Virus record (IMG/VR): IMGVR_UViG_3300047370_000223
Coordinates: 1-28,039 of that record
Source: a virus
Length of the DNA stretch: 28,039 bases
Strand: one strand, 5' to 3'
The notes beneath the pieces were generated by a model. That model was not told the DNA's origin and ran no database searches. It worked only from the letters and a program-made list of their open reading frames with translations. Below are positions 7,699 through 14,059 of the stretch, one piece after another. Numbering within the stretch: position 1 is the stretch's first letter; every line of letters starts with the position of its first letter. The position numbers and the translations under genes are program-made.

Positions 7699-8103
7699 TT
7701 ACCCTTCAGAGGAAATGTCCTTGGCCCCGGTCAACTCGCGCATGAGGCCCAGCAAGTCTGCTTCTCCTGAAACCTCGACTTTGTCAGGCTCATAATATCC
7801 GCACATCCGATTGATCTCTTTACCCGCTGAAATGCGATCTCGCGTCTCCTCGATCCCTTCTGCCGTTGCTATATCCAAAAACAGCCCAAGCATCTCAGAG
7901 CGGCTTACAGACACCTCCTTGGCAGTTTCTGCCGCAATAGTTGCCAAACGCTCCTCGATGTTAGGGTTTGTTAATAAGGTTGATGCTCCAGTCCTCGCGC
8001 TACCGTCAGTCTTAGCCGAATACCCAGCGTCCTTGTAGGATTGCGTTGCATTCCCGGTCTGGTGATAAAGCTGGCAGAATTTCTCCTGTTTCGGATTCAG
8101 CAT
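7699..8103 (-). CDS. terS: Terminase small subunit
   Basis: The 134-aa protein matches the terminase small-subunit family. L-N-P-K-Q-E-K-F-C-Q-L-Y at the N-terminus and G-N-A-T-Q-S-Y-K-D-A-G-Y-S (about 16-28) form the DNA-binding HTH. A-R-T-G-A-S-T-L-L-T-N-P-N-I (about 35-48) is the typical next helix. TerS selects phage DNA for packaging and loads TerL. The ATG (not the GTG one codon upstream) overlaps the preceding stop as TGATG. It is separated from terL by the SSB-like and a small gene, which is less usual than direct adjacency. Its C-terminal V-S-G-E is encoded by an AGGTTTCAGGA motif. Confidence 0.88.
   Translation of the reverse strand: MLNPKQEKFCQLYHQTGNATQSYKDAGYSAKTDGSARTGASTLLTNPNIEERLATIAAETAKEVSVSRSEMLGLFLDIATAEGIEETRDRISAGKEINRMCGYYEPDKVEVSGEADLLGLMRELTGAKDISSEG
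7765..7775 (-). repeat. AGGTTTCAGGA motif, copy 2
   Basis: Exact 11-mer on the minus strand, continuing GAAGC. It lies inside the small terminase gene, read in a different frame from copies 1, 3 and 4 (V-S-G-E). Confidence 0.85.
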
Positions 8104-8216
8104 CACTTCTTGTAACCAGACTTGGCTGTCTTGGTCTTACGCATGATCGTGCGCGTTGTCTTTTTCTTAGGTGGACGGCCCACTTTCGAGCCATAGGTTC
8201 CTTTTCCGTAGGGCAT
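8103..8216 (-). CDS. Tiny basic phage protein, 37 aa
   Basis: The protein begins MPYGKGTYGSKVGRPPKK and continues with Lys, Arg and Thr. About 40% of residues are Lys or Arg, and the composition resembles a DNA-binding or packaged peptide. Similar MPYGKGTYG-type peptides recur in podophage genomes (from memory). It overlaps terS as TGATG and follows the 50-aa gene by 2 bases, so it is part of the same tightly packed operon. Role unknown; DNA condensation or capsid interaction is possible. Confidence 0.65.
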   Translation of the reverse strand: MPYGKGTYGSKVGRPPKKKTTRTIMRKTKTAKSGYKK

Positions 8217-8218
8217 GA

Positions 8219-8371
8219 TTACTTCCTTTTCTTTTTTGCGGTTTTCTCAGAGTCCTTAAACGCCTTCGCGGTAGGCGCACCTTTCGATCCGGGCTTTCGC
8301 ATTCGCTCCCCGGAACCAGCCGCGATGCGTTTACGCTTGGCGTGAATGTTGTGATACAGTCCTAGTTTCAT
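8219..8371 (-). CDS. Conserved small basic phage protein, 50 aa
   Basis: The sequence starts MKLGLYHNIHAKRKRI and contains the segment RKPGSKGAPTAKAF, a pattern I recognise from small proteins in many marine podoviruses and other short-tailed phages, where it is conserved but of unknown function. The C-terminus is lysine-rich. The ATG overlaps the replication-gene stop (ATGA). Conservation of such a short protein suggests a structural role, perhaps DNA- or head-associated. The gene at 16975-17265 is a second small basic protein of comparable type. Confidence 0.72.
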   Translation of the reverse strand: MKLGLYHNIHAKRKRIAAGSGERMRKPGSKGAPTAKAFKDSEKTAKKKRK

Positions 8372-9618
8372 TGCTGTGTGAGTAATTTGCTTCGCTCGTT
8401 TTCAAATAAACGAATGTTCTCCTTGAGGCTTTTTATCTGGTTCATCGCTTCCTCGGTCAGTCGTTTGGGATCTCTCCAAGCATTCCCGGTTTCCTTTGCC
8501 CAGCGGTCGAAAGTTGCGACATCGTCCGGGAACATTTCAGCCAGTTTGGTGCATTGATACTCATCCGAATTGACTGCATCTAGGGCAGCACGATTATTAG
8601 ACATCGTTTCTCGTTCGGAATCAAGCGTTTCCTGAAACCTTGCCCAATCCTCTTGTGTTGCCTCGGTCGTAGCGAATTCCTCACGGGCCTCGGCGACATA
8701 TTGCAACCATTGGCCCTGTAGCCGGTCACGGTGCTGATCTACGTCCTCGGTGAATCCAGCAGCAGCGTTACGATTTTCCTTTTGCTCTTGTATCGCCTTG
8801 ATTTCAGCTTTGACGCGCAACAAATCCTTTTCCACCATCCAGACTTCCCTAGCTCTGCCGGGAACCGGTTTCGATGACGGAGCAGCTAATTGCACCGATT
8901 CCTGACGCTTCTGTTCGCGCATCCAGCACTCACGGAGGAATGCGCCGGGAGAGTTGATCTTTCTACCTTTCACATCGCAACCACCTCGGAGATCGACATC
9001 GGCAGATAATGCCACGGCGAACTCTGACGGGATTCCCATTGCTTCAGCGATACCCAAGTAAATCCCTTGAGATGAAGAAACTGGAGTTGCTGCCTGCTTA
9101 TTTGCAGCAGGAACCCCAGGGCTTTTATATTTATCTGCTTCTGCTTCTGCTTCTGCTTGTGAATTCTGGCGTGACACTGGCGTGACATCGTCACGCAAAT
9201 CGTGACTATTTGTGACATCAGCGTGACTATTCGTGACATTTGCGTGACCACCATCCTGTTTTTGCCGATCCCGTTGACGTTGTTTTCGCAGTCGAGCCTG
9301 CTCTCTCCGGTCAGCGTCAGTTGCCTTATCCCGGTATGTCCCGTGATTCAGCAGTTCCCAGCCTCCGTTGATGGCCTGTATTCGTCTCCCCTCGTTGTCT
9401 GGTGTGCGACTATACTCATCTGGTGCTGAGAGAGCGGCCAGAGCTTCCTCGCAGTCAGGGATGCTTACATTGGCGAGATTGGCTAATCCTGGTATAGATG
9501 CCTGCACTTCCCCGTTTTTATCGGCTAAGGCGAGCAGCGTTACCCATACCACGCGAATGTCGCTGGACTCCTGCCAGACGGTGGAAGTGACGATTGAGTT
9601 GAATAGTTTTGTATACAT
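8368..9618 (-). CDS. Replication initiator / helicase-recruitment protein (lambda O-like layout)
   Basis: The 416-aa protein begins MYTKLFNSIVTSTVW. Residues 1-95 form a winged-helix domain of the phage replisome-organiser type (L-A-L-A-D-K-N-G-E-V, S-I-P-G-L-A-N-L-A-N-V, I-N-G-G-W-E-L-L-N). Residues 103-121 are very basic, 122-170 are a low-complexity linker (Asn/His/Thr/Val, then Gln-Ala-Glu repeats), and the rest is a helical C-terminal part probably used for partner binding. The DNA of the linker holds iteron-like repeats, so the gene carries a probable origin, as lambda O does. The start is chosen at TAATG overlapping the previous stop; 67 extra upstream codons belong to another frame. 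Confidence 0.78.
   Translation of the reverse strand: MYTKLFNSIVTSTVWQESSDIRVVWVTLLALADKNGEVQASIPGLANLANVSIPDCEEALAALSAPDEYSRTPDNEGRRIQAINGGWELLNHGTYRDKATDADRREQARLRKQRQRDRQKQDGGHANVTNSHADVTNSHDLRDDVTPVSRQNSQAEAEAEADKYKSPGVPAANKQAATPVSSSQGIYLGIAEAMGIPSEFAVALSADVDLRGGCDVKGRKINSPGAFLRECWMREQKRQESVQLAAPSSKPVPGRAREVWMVEKDLLRVKAEIKAIQEQKENRNAAAGFTEDVDQHRDRLQGQWLQYVAEAREEFATTEATQEDWARFQETLDSERETMSNNRAALDAVNSDEYQCTKLAEMFPDDVATFDRWAKETGNAWRDPKRLTEEAMNQIKSLKENIRLFENERSKLLTQQ
8630..8640 (-). repeat. AGGTTTCAGGA motif, copy 3
   Basis: Exact 11-mer on the minus strand, continuing AACGC (one difference from the GAYRC seen elsewhere). It lies inside the replication gene, read as R-F-Q-E-T. Confidence 0.85.
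9121..9248. other. Putative replication origin: GTGAC iterons plus AT-rich element
   Basis: GTGAC occurs on the plus strand at 9171, 9182, 9202, 9212, 9223, 9232 and 9244, and inverted (GTCAC) at 9190. Spacing is mostly 9-12 bases, close to one helical turn. On the low-coordinate side come four repeats of a TTCTGC-type hexamer (about 9132-9158) and then an AT-rich run, TTTTATATTTAT (9123-9134). Iterons followed by an AT-rich unwinding element inside the initiator gene match the lambda ori/O plan. The call is from sequence pattern; initiator binding is inferred. Confidence 0.65.
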
Positions 9619-9842
9619 TATTTCGATCCGATCCGGTTCTGATATGCCTTCTTCGCTTCCGTATTTCTTTGTAGCCATTGATAGGCCCATCGTGAAGCAT
9701 CGTCGTATTCGCCGGTCACACTTCCAATGGTTCTCCATTCTCCTCCGTTGGAATTCTGCCGATCTTGCGCTAATCCGATGTGGAAGTGCGCTTGCCTTTG
9801 ACTCCACTCGATCAACCATTTGTCTGTTTCTTGATTACTCAT
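9618..9842 (-). CDS. Hypothetical protein, 74 aa
   Basis: The gene begins MSNQETDKWLIEWSQRQAHF and is rich in Trp, Gln and Arg (for example DDASRWAYQWLQRN). It has no membrane segment or known motif. Its ATG overlaps the methyltransferase second-frame stop (ATGA), and its stop overlaps the replication-gene start (TAATG), so it is certainly within a coupled operon. The Trp/Arg-rich helices would suit a small helical protein binding DNA or a partner such as the initiator. No family is recognised. Confidence 0.68.
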   Translation of the reverse strand: MSNQETDKWLIEWSQRQAHFHIGLAQDRQNSNGGEWRTIGSVTGEYDDASRWAYQWLQRNTEAKKAYQNRIGSK

Positions 9843-11053
9843 AATTCTATTGATTTTCCTTCTGTTAAAATTGTCCATGCTAAAGCCGCTGCTTGGGGGC
9901 ATTGCCCATTGCCGATGGCCTTCAACCTACCTACTCGATGTTTTGTGCCTCCGGTGACTCGTGGCACTGAGCCAGTGTTGGCTGGATCAACCGACCAATC
10001 TCGCCAGTCCAGCTCAGTAATCTTCTCCATACTAGTCCACCCAACGGGCCACCCCATAAGCCATTCAACCCAATCGGGATTGAGTCTCATAACTTTGCCG
10101 TTTTCGAGTTGAGGTGCGCCTGTTTCCAATTCAGCTTTTTCACAAAGATTTCCTCTGTATTGATCGGTGCCGGGTATGCGATCCATTACAGCACCTTTAT
10201 ATTCTGATGATGTTGGCGTAGGCCATTTTTGTTTCTGATATTCCAGTCTTGTACAGTATCCACTCCTAGCTGCGTGACTAAACATCCACTGCATTTTGCC
10301 ATCAGGTGTCCCAGCAGCATCTTCGTTTGCGGTGGGCGTAGGCCAATTTTTATCGCGCTTCGCAACTTGAACTCGAAGTGAATGCTTTGTCCCTTCATGG
10401 TCAGTTTGCATCTCCCAATCGGTTGGCTTGCCGTGTTTAGCCTCTTGCGCTCGCGGCGTAGGCCACATAGCGACAAACATTCCCAAATCCTTGTTTTTGC
10501 CACGCGCATACTCTTTTTCAGCACCTGTTTTAGTTCTGCTGCCTTTGTCACCGTCAGTTGCTCGAGGCGTAGGCAGCAATCCAGATTCTGTCGCGCTTGT
10601 GGGGAGCGCCGACGTGATGCGCTCCCACAATTCCCCATTTTGCATCATACCCCATTTCGGCAAGATCACTGAGGACGGTTGTAAGTCCTCGTCCCACAAG
10701 CATTGGTGAGTTTTCCACGTATGCGTGTTGAGGTCGAACTTCTCCAATGATTCGCGCCATGTGCGTCCACATGGAAGATCGCTCTCCTTCGATGCCTGCA
10801 CCTTTGCCGGCGCAACTGATGTCTTGGCAGGGAAAGCCTCCAGATACGACATCAACACGTCCTCGCCATGGCTTGCCGTCAAAGGTTTGAACGTCATCCC
10901 AGATTGGGAAAGCTGGCAGTTGCTTATCGTTCTGTCGTTGCACCAGGACGGAAGCTGCGTAGGCGTTCCATTCCACAGCGCACACTGTGCGCCATCCAAG
11001 GAGATGCCCTCCGAGTATTCCTCCGCCAGCACCCGCGAATAAAGCCAACTCAT
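9839..11053 (-). CDS. C5-cytosine methyltransferase, C-terminal (target-recognition) frame
   Basis: This 404-codon frame runs through the whole methyltransferase region. Its last part holds what the other frame lacks: P-T-P repeats at about 161, 198, 238 and 278 (37-40 residues apart), L-N-P-D-W-V-E-W-L-M-G-W-P (about 324-336) and R-L-K-A-I-G-N-G-Q (376-384), equivalent to motifs IX-X of C5-methyltransferases. Such PTP-repeat proteins accompany Dcm-like phage enzymes. It may be made from the ATG at 11053 (ATGA overlap with the nuclease stop), from an internal ATG at 10852, or by +1 frameshifting from the other frame at 10556. The first 150 codons overlap a real gene and may be passive. Confidence 0.75.
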   Translation of the reverse strand: MSWLYSRVLAEEYSEGISLDGAQCALWNGTPTQLPSWCNDRTISNCQLSQSGMTFKPLTASHGEDVLMSYLEAFPAKTSVAPAKVQASKESDLPCGRTWRESLEKFDLNTHTWKTHQCLWDEDLQPSSVILPKWGMMQNGELWERITSALPTSATESGLLPTPRATDGDKGSRTKTGAEKEYARGKNKDLGMFVAMWPTPRAQEAKHGKPTDWEMQTDHEGTKHSLRVQVAKRDKNWPTPTANEDAAGTPDGKMQWMFSHAARSGYCTRLEYQKQKWPTPTSSEYKGAVMDRIPGTDQYRGNLCEKAELETGAPQLENGKVMRLNPDWVEWLMGWPVGWTSMEKITELDWRDWSVDPANTGSVPRVTGGTKHRVGRLKAIGNGQCPQAAALAWTILTEGKSIEL

Positions 11054-11057
11054 TCAT
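10554..11057 (-). CDS. C5-cytosine methyltransferase, N-terminal catalytic frame
   Basis: The 167-aa frame carries motifs I to VIII of DNA (cytosine-5) methyltransferases: F-A-G-A-G-G-G (7-13, AdoMet binding), G-F-P-C-Q-D-I-S with catalytic Cys 77, E-N-S (115-117) and K-R-D-R-I-W-I (154-160). The target-recognition region and motifs IX-X are missing and lie in the overlapping frame. It could act as the alpha half of a split enzyme, as in M.AquI, or be fused by +1 shifting at its stop (AAC-TGA-C), giving about 405 aa, normal for the family. A GGGGAGGG ribosome site precedes two starts, ATGAATGA, one for each frame. The likely role is protecting phage DNA from restriction. Confidence 0.85.
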   Translation of the reverse strand: MNELALFAGAGGGILGGHLLGWRTVCAVEWNAYAASVLVQRQNDKQLPAFPIWDDVQTFDGKPWRGRVDVVSGGFPCQDISCAGKGAGIEGERSSMWTHMARIIGEVRPQHAYVENSPMLVGRGLTTVLSDLAEMGYDAKWGIVGAHHVGAPHKRDRIWIAAYASSN

Positions 11058-11454
11058 CGCCCTCCCCTAGATAGTGTTCAATGATTTCGATTGCGTGTTT
11101 GGCCCCGTAACAGACTTCGGTTCGGAAACCTTGTTTAGATAAACTGTCCAGCCACCATCGCTGGGCGGTCGATACGCCACCCTTGCCTGCCCGTTTTGGA
11201 CGGGCAGACTCACGCTTCAGTTCGATGAACAAGCCGTGATGATCTCCGCTGGGAACGGGTAAGCAGAGATCCGGCACACCGGCCTTGACACCTTCGGCTT
11301 TGAGTAGCTTCCCGGTGATGACATTTCGATTCCCTCCATTCGGAATCGCAAACAACAAATCCAGTGCCGGGTATTTCTTCGCAAACACCGTTGCCCAGCG
11401 AACTAGCTGTCGCTGCTCAACGTGTTCTGACGGTGATAATGGATTACGCTGCAT
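11050..11454 (-). CDS. VRR-NUC domain nuclease
   Basis: The 134-aa protein starts MQRNPLSPSEHVEQRQLV. It shows the stand-alone phage VRR-NUC pattern: Glu 13 in the first helix, I-P-N-G (37-40), G-V-P-D (59-62) and E-L-K (78-80), the PD-(D/E)xK core, followed by Q-R-W-W-L (98-102). Such nucleases act on branched or structured DNA and are frequent in phage recombination and replication modules. The start lies inside the end of the YqaJ gene. The stop overlaps the start codons of both methyltransferase frames, so expression is coupled. Confidence 0.87.
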   Translation of the reverse strand: MQRNPLSPSEHVEQRQLVRWATVFAKKYPALDLLFAIPNGGNRNVITGKLLKAEGVKAGVPDLCLPVPSGDHHGLFIELKRESARPKRAGKGGVSTAQRWWLDSLSKQGFRTEVCYGAKHAIEIIEHYLGEGDE

Positions 11455-12106
11455 CGGCTGAAACCTTATTTTCGAGTTCCCACGCCTGCGATTCTTCAGC
11501 AATGGCTTGATCCAATTGCCTTGAGAATTCGCATAGTGCATCGAATAGCTCATCAGTGAATGAATCGCGCACCACCTTGATTCGGAACGATGCCAGTCTC
11601 GGCTCGTAGCTTTGAAACCACCAAGACTCCGCGCCAGTAACGGCCATGCAGCCATGCACCTGGTATTTGTATACTTCCGGCAGGACTCCCGCCCTACGGT
11701 AGCACACGTGTGTGCTTGAGATCGGAACCTTGCCCTCGAAACCAGAATTCTCGCCTTTGAGCAGACCATCTGGTGAACATCCAAACTTACCGTGGACTGA
11801 CCGGCAGAAACCGACATCGGACACCTTCTTTCGGCTCCACCTTTCAAAAGCAGCAACAGCGTCAGGTTCCATCAGCGTTCCCCGTTTCATTGCCTCGTTC
11901 TCGAAAACTGGCGGTTCCCATCCCCCGGCCGCTTGCGCGACCAGTTTACAGATGGCCTTCTCTCTAGCGTCCCGGCTACGCTTGTCCGAATCCTTGAGCA
12001 ACCAAGGCCCGAATTCAGAGCCGGTTAGAATCCCCTTTCGCAGATCGAACCACTCATCACTGCGTTGCTCGCAGTCAAAGATAGTGCATTGATTGAATTC
12101 GCTCAT
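11444..12106 (-). CDS. YqaJ / lambda-Exo-like recombination exonuclease
   Basis: The 220-aa protein follows the YqaJ viral recombinase pattern: Q-R-S-D-E-W-F-D-L-R-K-G-I-L-T-G-S (14-30), G-T-L-M-E-P (76-81, Glu 80), F-G-C-S-P-D-G-L-L (108-116, Asp 113), F-E-G-K-V-P (123-128, the E-x-K motif, usually E-I-K-x-P) and Y-Q-V-H-G-C-M (148-154). It should resect DNA 5' to 3' and load the RecT partner. The Gly in E-G-K is slightly unusual, but the catalytic Glu and Lys remain. The ATG chosen overlaps the RecT stop (ATGA) and has a GGAGG site inside the RecT end. Confidence 0.9.
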   Translation of the reverse strand: MSEFNQCTIFDCEQRSDEWFDLRKGILTGSEFGPWLLKDSDKRSRDAREKAICKLVAQAAGGWEPPVFENEAMKRGTLMEPDAVAAFERWSRKKVSDVGFCRSVHGKFGCSPDGLLKGENSGFEGKVPISSTHVCYRRAGVLPEVYKYQVHGCMAVTGAESWWFQSYEPRLASFRIKVVRDSFTDELFDALCEFSRQLDQAIAEESQAWELENKVSADAA

Positions 12107-12810
12107 GCTTTCGCCTCCTCTAGATTGATTTCCCAATTGAAGTCTCCATCAGGCCCGTCTCCTGTTTCTGCTGGCTCTTCAATCTCTGCTGGCTCAATCT
12201 CTACAGTTGCAGCAGCGAGCGGTTCTTCCTGTTTGAAGGGATTGCCATTGGCCTTCACCGGCTCACCCTTCTGGTATTCAGCCATACGCTCTGCGTCCTC
12301 TGGATCTGCAACGCTCATGCCGAATGCCACGCGAGCGCACTGAATGAAGGCTCGATGTCTAAGCATACGCTTCGGTTGCTTGTTCCAAGGCTCGGAATTC
12401 CGCTTGCACTCATCGAGGAATTCAGTGATCTCTACAGGATGAGAGCGATCCTTTCGGAAGATGCGGCAGGTCGTTGAAACGTGCCTTCCATCCTCGCAGT
12501 TCTCGATTAGTTCGCACCCGTCAAACTGATCGTGATCATTTGCGATTCGATACCATCCATCGCACGATATAACCGGGACGATCCCGCCACCCTTTTTGTC
12601 CGGGAAGGCATAGATTTCCTTTGTGAACGGATTTAATCCGTATTCGTTAGCCACCACGCAAAGTGCCATCATCTGCGAATCAGTTGCACCCCGGAAGGCG
12701 GTGTCCTTGAGAGTCGAGAGAAGTTGCTTCGGCTCCACTTGGAATTTGTTTGCCATGACCACCAGCGCACTGCGCTTCTGGTCACTTGTCTTTTCTATTG
12801 CTGTTGTCAT
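12103..12810 (-). CDS. RecT/Bet-family single-strand annealing protein
   Basis: The 235-aa protein has the family signature Y-G-L-N-P-F-T-K-E-I-Y-A-F-P (57-70), followed by G-I-V-P-V-I-S-C-D-G-W (76-86) and, later, A-R-V-A-F-G near 162. It anneals complementary strands after exonuclease resection. The C-terminus is acidic and Pro/Glu-rich (about 190-235). It is coupled to the YqaJ exonuclease downstream (ATGA), the standard two-component phage recombination pair. The N-terminus overlaps the end of the preceding gene by 29 bases, more than usual, and no clear ribosome site is visible; an internal start near residue 19 is a less likely alternative. Confidence 0.9.
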   Translation of the reverse strand: MTTAIEKTSDQKRSALVVMANKFQVEPKQLLSTLKDTAFRGATDSQMMALCVVANEYGLNPFTKEIYAFPDKKGGGIVPVISCDGWYRIANDHDQFDGCELIENCEDGRHVSTTCRIFRKDRSHPVEITEFLDECKRNSEPWNKQPKRMLRHRAFIQCARVAFGMSVADPEDAERMAEYQKGEPVKANGNPFKQEEPLAAATVEIEPAEIEEPAETGDGPDGDFNWEINLEEAKA

Positions 12811-13069
12811 CTGAATAATTGATTTGAATTTGTTTGCACTCGCCGTCGATGATCGCTTTGACTAACTCATGCGCTCTCACTGGTGAAATGCCTTTGTCCA
12901 TCATGAAGTTCCGAACCTTTTGTTCTGTAATAAAACGGTCATCCTGATCACCTGAATTCGCTGCTTTCATTTCTGCTTCCATCATTTCATCAACGAACTC
13001 CACCACCGTCGCATGACGCGGATGATTTTGATCGCGGTAGGCAGCATAATCGTCATCTATGTCGCTCAT
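12782..13069 (-). CDS. Early protein sharing the scaffold tail segment, 95 aa
   Basis: It begins MSDIDDDYAAYRDQNHPRH. Residues 7-30 match 17 of 24 positions of the C-terminal tail of the scaffold (1693-2613). The rest is helical and basic toward the end (VRNFMMDKGISPVRAHELV, then a lysine/asparagine tail) and resembles no family I know. It has a strong GGAGG ribosome site and an ATGA overlap with the preceding gene. Because the scaffold tail normally touches coat protein, the shared segment could bind capsid or compete with the scaffold, or it could be a generic partner-binding helix recruited twice. Function is unknown. Confidence 0.75.
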   Translation of the reverse strand: MSDIDDDYAAYRDQNHPRHATVVEFVDEMMEAEMKAANSGDQDDRFITEQKVRNFMMDKGISPVRAHELVKAIIDGECKQIQINYSDDNSNRKDK

Positions 13070-13344
13070 TCTGAATCCTCCTGTGGTTTCAGTTGATCCA
13101 CGATGCCAATTCCGATGTCAGTTAGCTGGCAGGAATACATTCGCCGGTCGCCCGGTTTTCTGACCCGAACGGCAAGATTGCACCGCTCGGCTGTATCCAT
13201 CACGGATGTGATATTACTTGGCGTGACCTGTAATGCCTCGGCGATTGCGTGACAATTACTGTCTCTATTTTCGCTGATGAAGCATAGCAGCTTCATCACA
13301 CCGCCTGTCAATCCCGGTGGGATATTATTACTTTCGATTATCAT
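13066..13344 (-). CDS. MarR-like winged-helix DNA-binding protein
   Basis: The 92-aa protein (from MIIESNNIPP; an ATG 33 bases upstream overlapping the previous gene is an alternative) has a three-helix HTH: L-T-G-G-V-M-K-L-L-C-F-I, then C-H-A-I-A-E-A-L-Q-V-T-P-S-N-I-T-S-V-M-D, and a wing K-P-G-D-R-R-M-Y-S. This is the MarR or phage winged-helix pattern. It lies in the early operon and may control early transcription or lysogeny. No catalytic residues are visible. The C-terminus is acidic (KPQEDSE). The family is assigned by pattern and its target is unknown. Confidence 0.7.
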   Translation of the reverse strand: MIIESNNIPPGLTGGVMKLLCFISENRDSNCHAIAEALQVTPSNITSVMDTAERCNLAVRVRKPGDRRMYSCQLTDIGIGIVDQLKPQEDSE

Positions 13345-13351
13345 ATGTCTG

Positions 13352-13564
13352 TTACTTAGGTTGTGGGTATTCCCCATTTAAAATCCGCTGCTCGACTTGT
13401 CTAAAATCGCGCACCGAATAGATTTTTTTTGTGCGGCCCCGCTCTGGAACCTTCTGGCAACACGGCTTGATCCAGCCTGCTGCGATCGCGTCCTCTGCGA
13501 TCTGTCTCGTTAGACCAGCGAATAGCTCGGTCTGCGTCATGGTCTGCCGGGTTATTGTTCTCAT
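13352..13564 (-). CDS. Small putative HTH protein, 70 aa
   Basis: The sequence MRTITRQTMTQTELFAGL is followed by I-A-E-D-A-I-A-A-G-W-I-K-P-C, a helix-turn-helix-like stretch, and a wing-like part R-T-K-K-I-Y-S-V-R-D-F-R. It is basic and the size of phage excisionases or Cro-like factors, but it lies in the early operon away from the integrase. Its ATG overlaps the preceding stop (ATGA). MTQTELF, eight codons in, is an alternative start. Call by pattern only. Confidence 0.6.
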   Translation of the reverse strand: MRTITRQTMTQTELFAGLTRQIAEDAIAAGWIKPCCQKVPERGRTKKIYSVRDFRQVEQRILNGEYPQPK

Positions 13565-13767
13565 ATCTCGCGTAGGTAATCCTCAATGCGATCAGCAATA
13601 TCGTCAGTCAGTTCGCATTTACTTTGCGTCTCCTGAAACCTCAAGTCTGTGATCTTGAGGAAACCCTGCTCGCAACGGTCGTATTCAAACTCAACGCTTT
13701 CGCCGTCATTTTCGCCGCCAACGAGATACATCTCGTAAGTGCCTTGAATTGGTTGAAGACTACGCAT
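13561..13767 (-). CDS. Hypothetical acidic protein, 68 aa
   Basis: The protein starts MRSLQPIQGTYEMYLVGG. It has beta-like segments (EMYLVGGENDGESVEFEYD) and a helical acidic end (DDIADRIEDYL). No motif is recognised. Its start overlaps the stop of the zinc-ribbon-like gene by 8 bases and its stop overlaps the next ATG. The residues R-F-Q-E-T are encoded by an AGGTTTCAGGA motif. It may be an inhibitor-type early protein judging by its acidity and size, but that is a guess. Confidence 0.6.
   Translation of the reverse strand: MRSLQPIQGTYEMYLVGGENDGESVEFEYDRCEQGFLKITDLRFQETQSKCELTDDIADRIEDYLREI
13631..13641 (-). repeat. AGGTTTCAGGA motif, copy 4
   Basis: Exact 11-mer on the minus strand, continuing GACGC, identical to copy 5 for 16 bases. 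It lies inside the 68-aa gene, read as R-F-Q-E-T. Confidence 0.85.
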
Positions 13768-14059
13768 CTGGCAATCCTTTCACTGCTGTTAGAACCTTCT
13801 CAGCGTGTTGAACCTGGTCGAAACCATTCGACTTCACCAAACGCTCCAGCGCATCGATCAGGATCGGAGCAAGCTCATCATTCCGGGCAAGATTGTATCC
13901 TGCCTCTTGCGCTTTCTGCTGGCAAATTTCGCAAGGCTCGATCTCAAACGTCACCGTTTGTGGACTGTTACCTAGAGCTAAATCAATACTTGGATCTGAA
14001 CCAAGAATTTTCGCCCAAAGCATCTCGCCGCAGGAGCATTTTAAAACACTTGTGATCAT
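13760..14059 (-). CDS. Putative zinc-binding early protein, 99 aa
   Basis: Cys 8 and Cys 10 (K-C-S-C-G-E) and Cys 43 and Cys 46 (E-P-C-E-I-C) form two knuckles that could bind one zinc ion, with a linking beta-like part. The C-terminal half is helical and charged (ELAPILIDALERLVKSNG). No enzyme family is recognised. Its ATG overlaps the preceding stop (ATGA) and its end overlaps the next gene by 8 bases. Confidence 0.62.
   Translation of the reverse strand: MITSVLKCSCGEMLWAKILGSDPSIDLALGNSPQTVTFEIEPCEICQQKAQEAGYNLARNDELAPILIDALERLVKSNGFDQVQHAEKVLTAVKGLPDA

Noticed and set aside
9132-9248. Short repeats as a CRISPR array
   Set aside because: The repeats are 5-6 bases with 5-7 base gaps, far too short for CRISPR repeats and spacers; iterons fit better.
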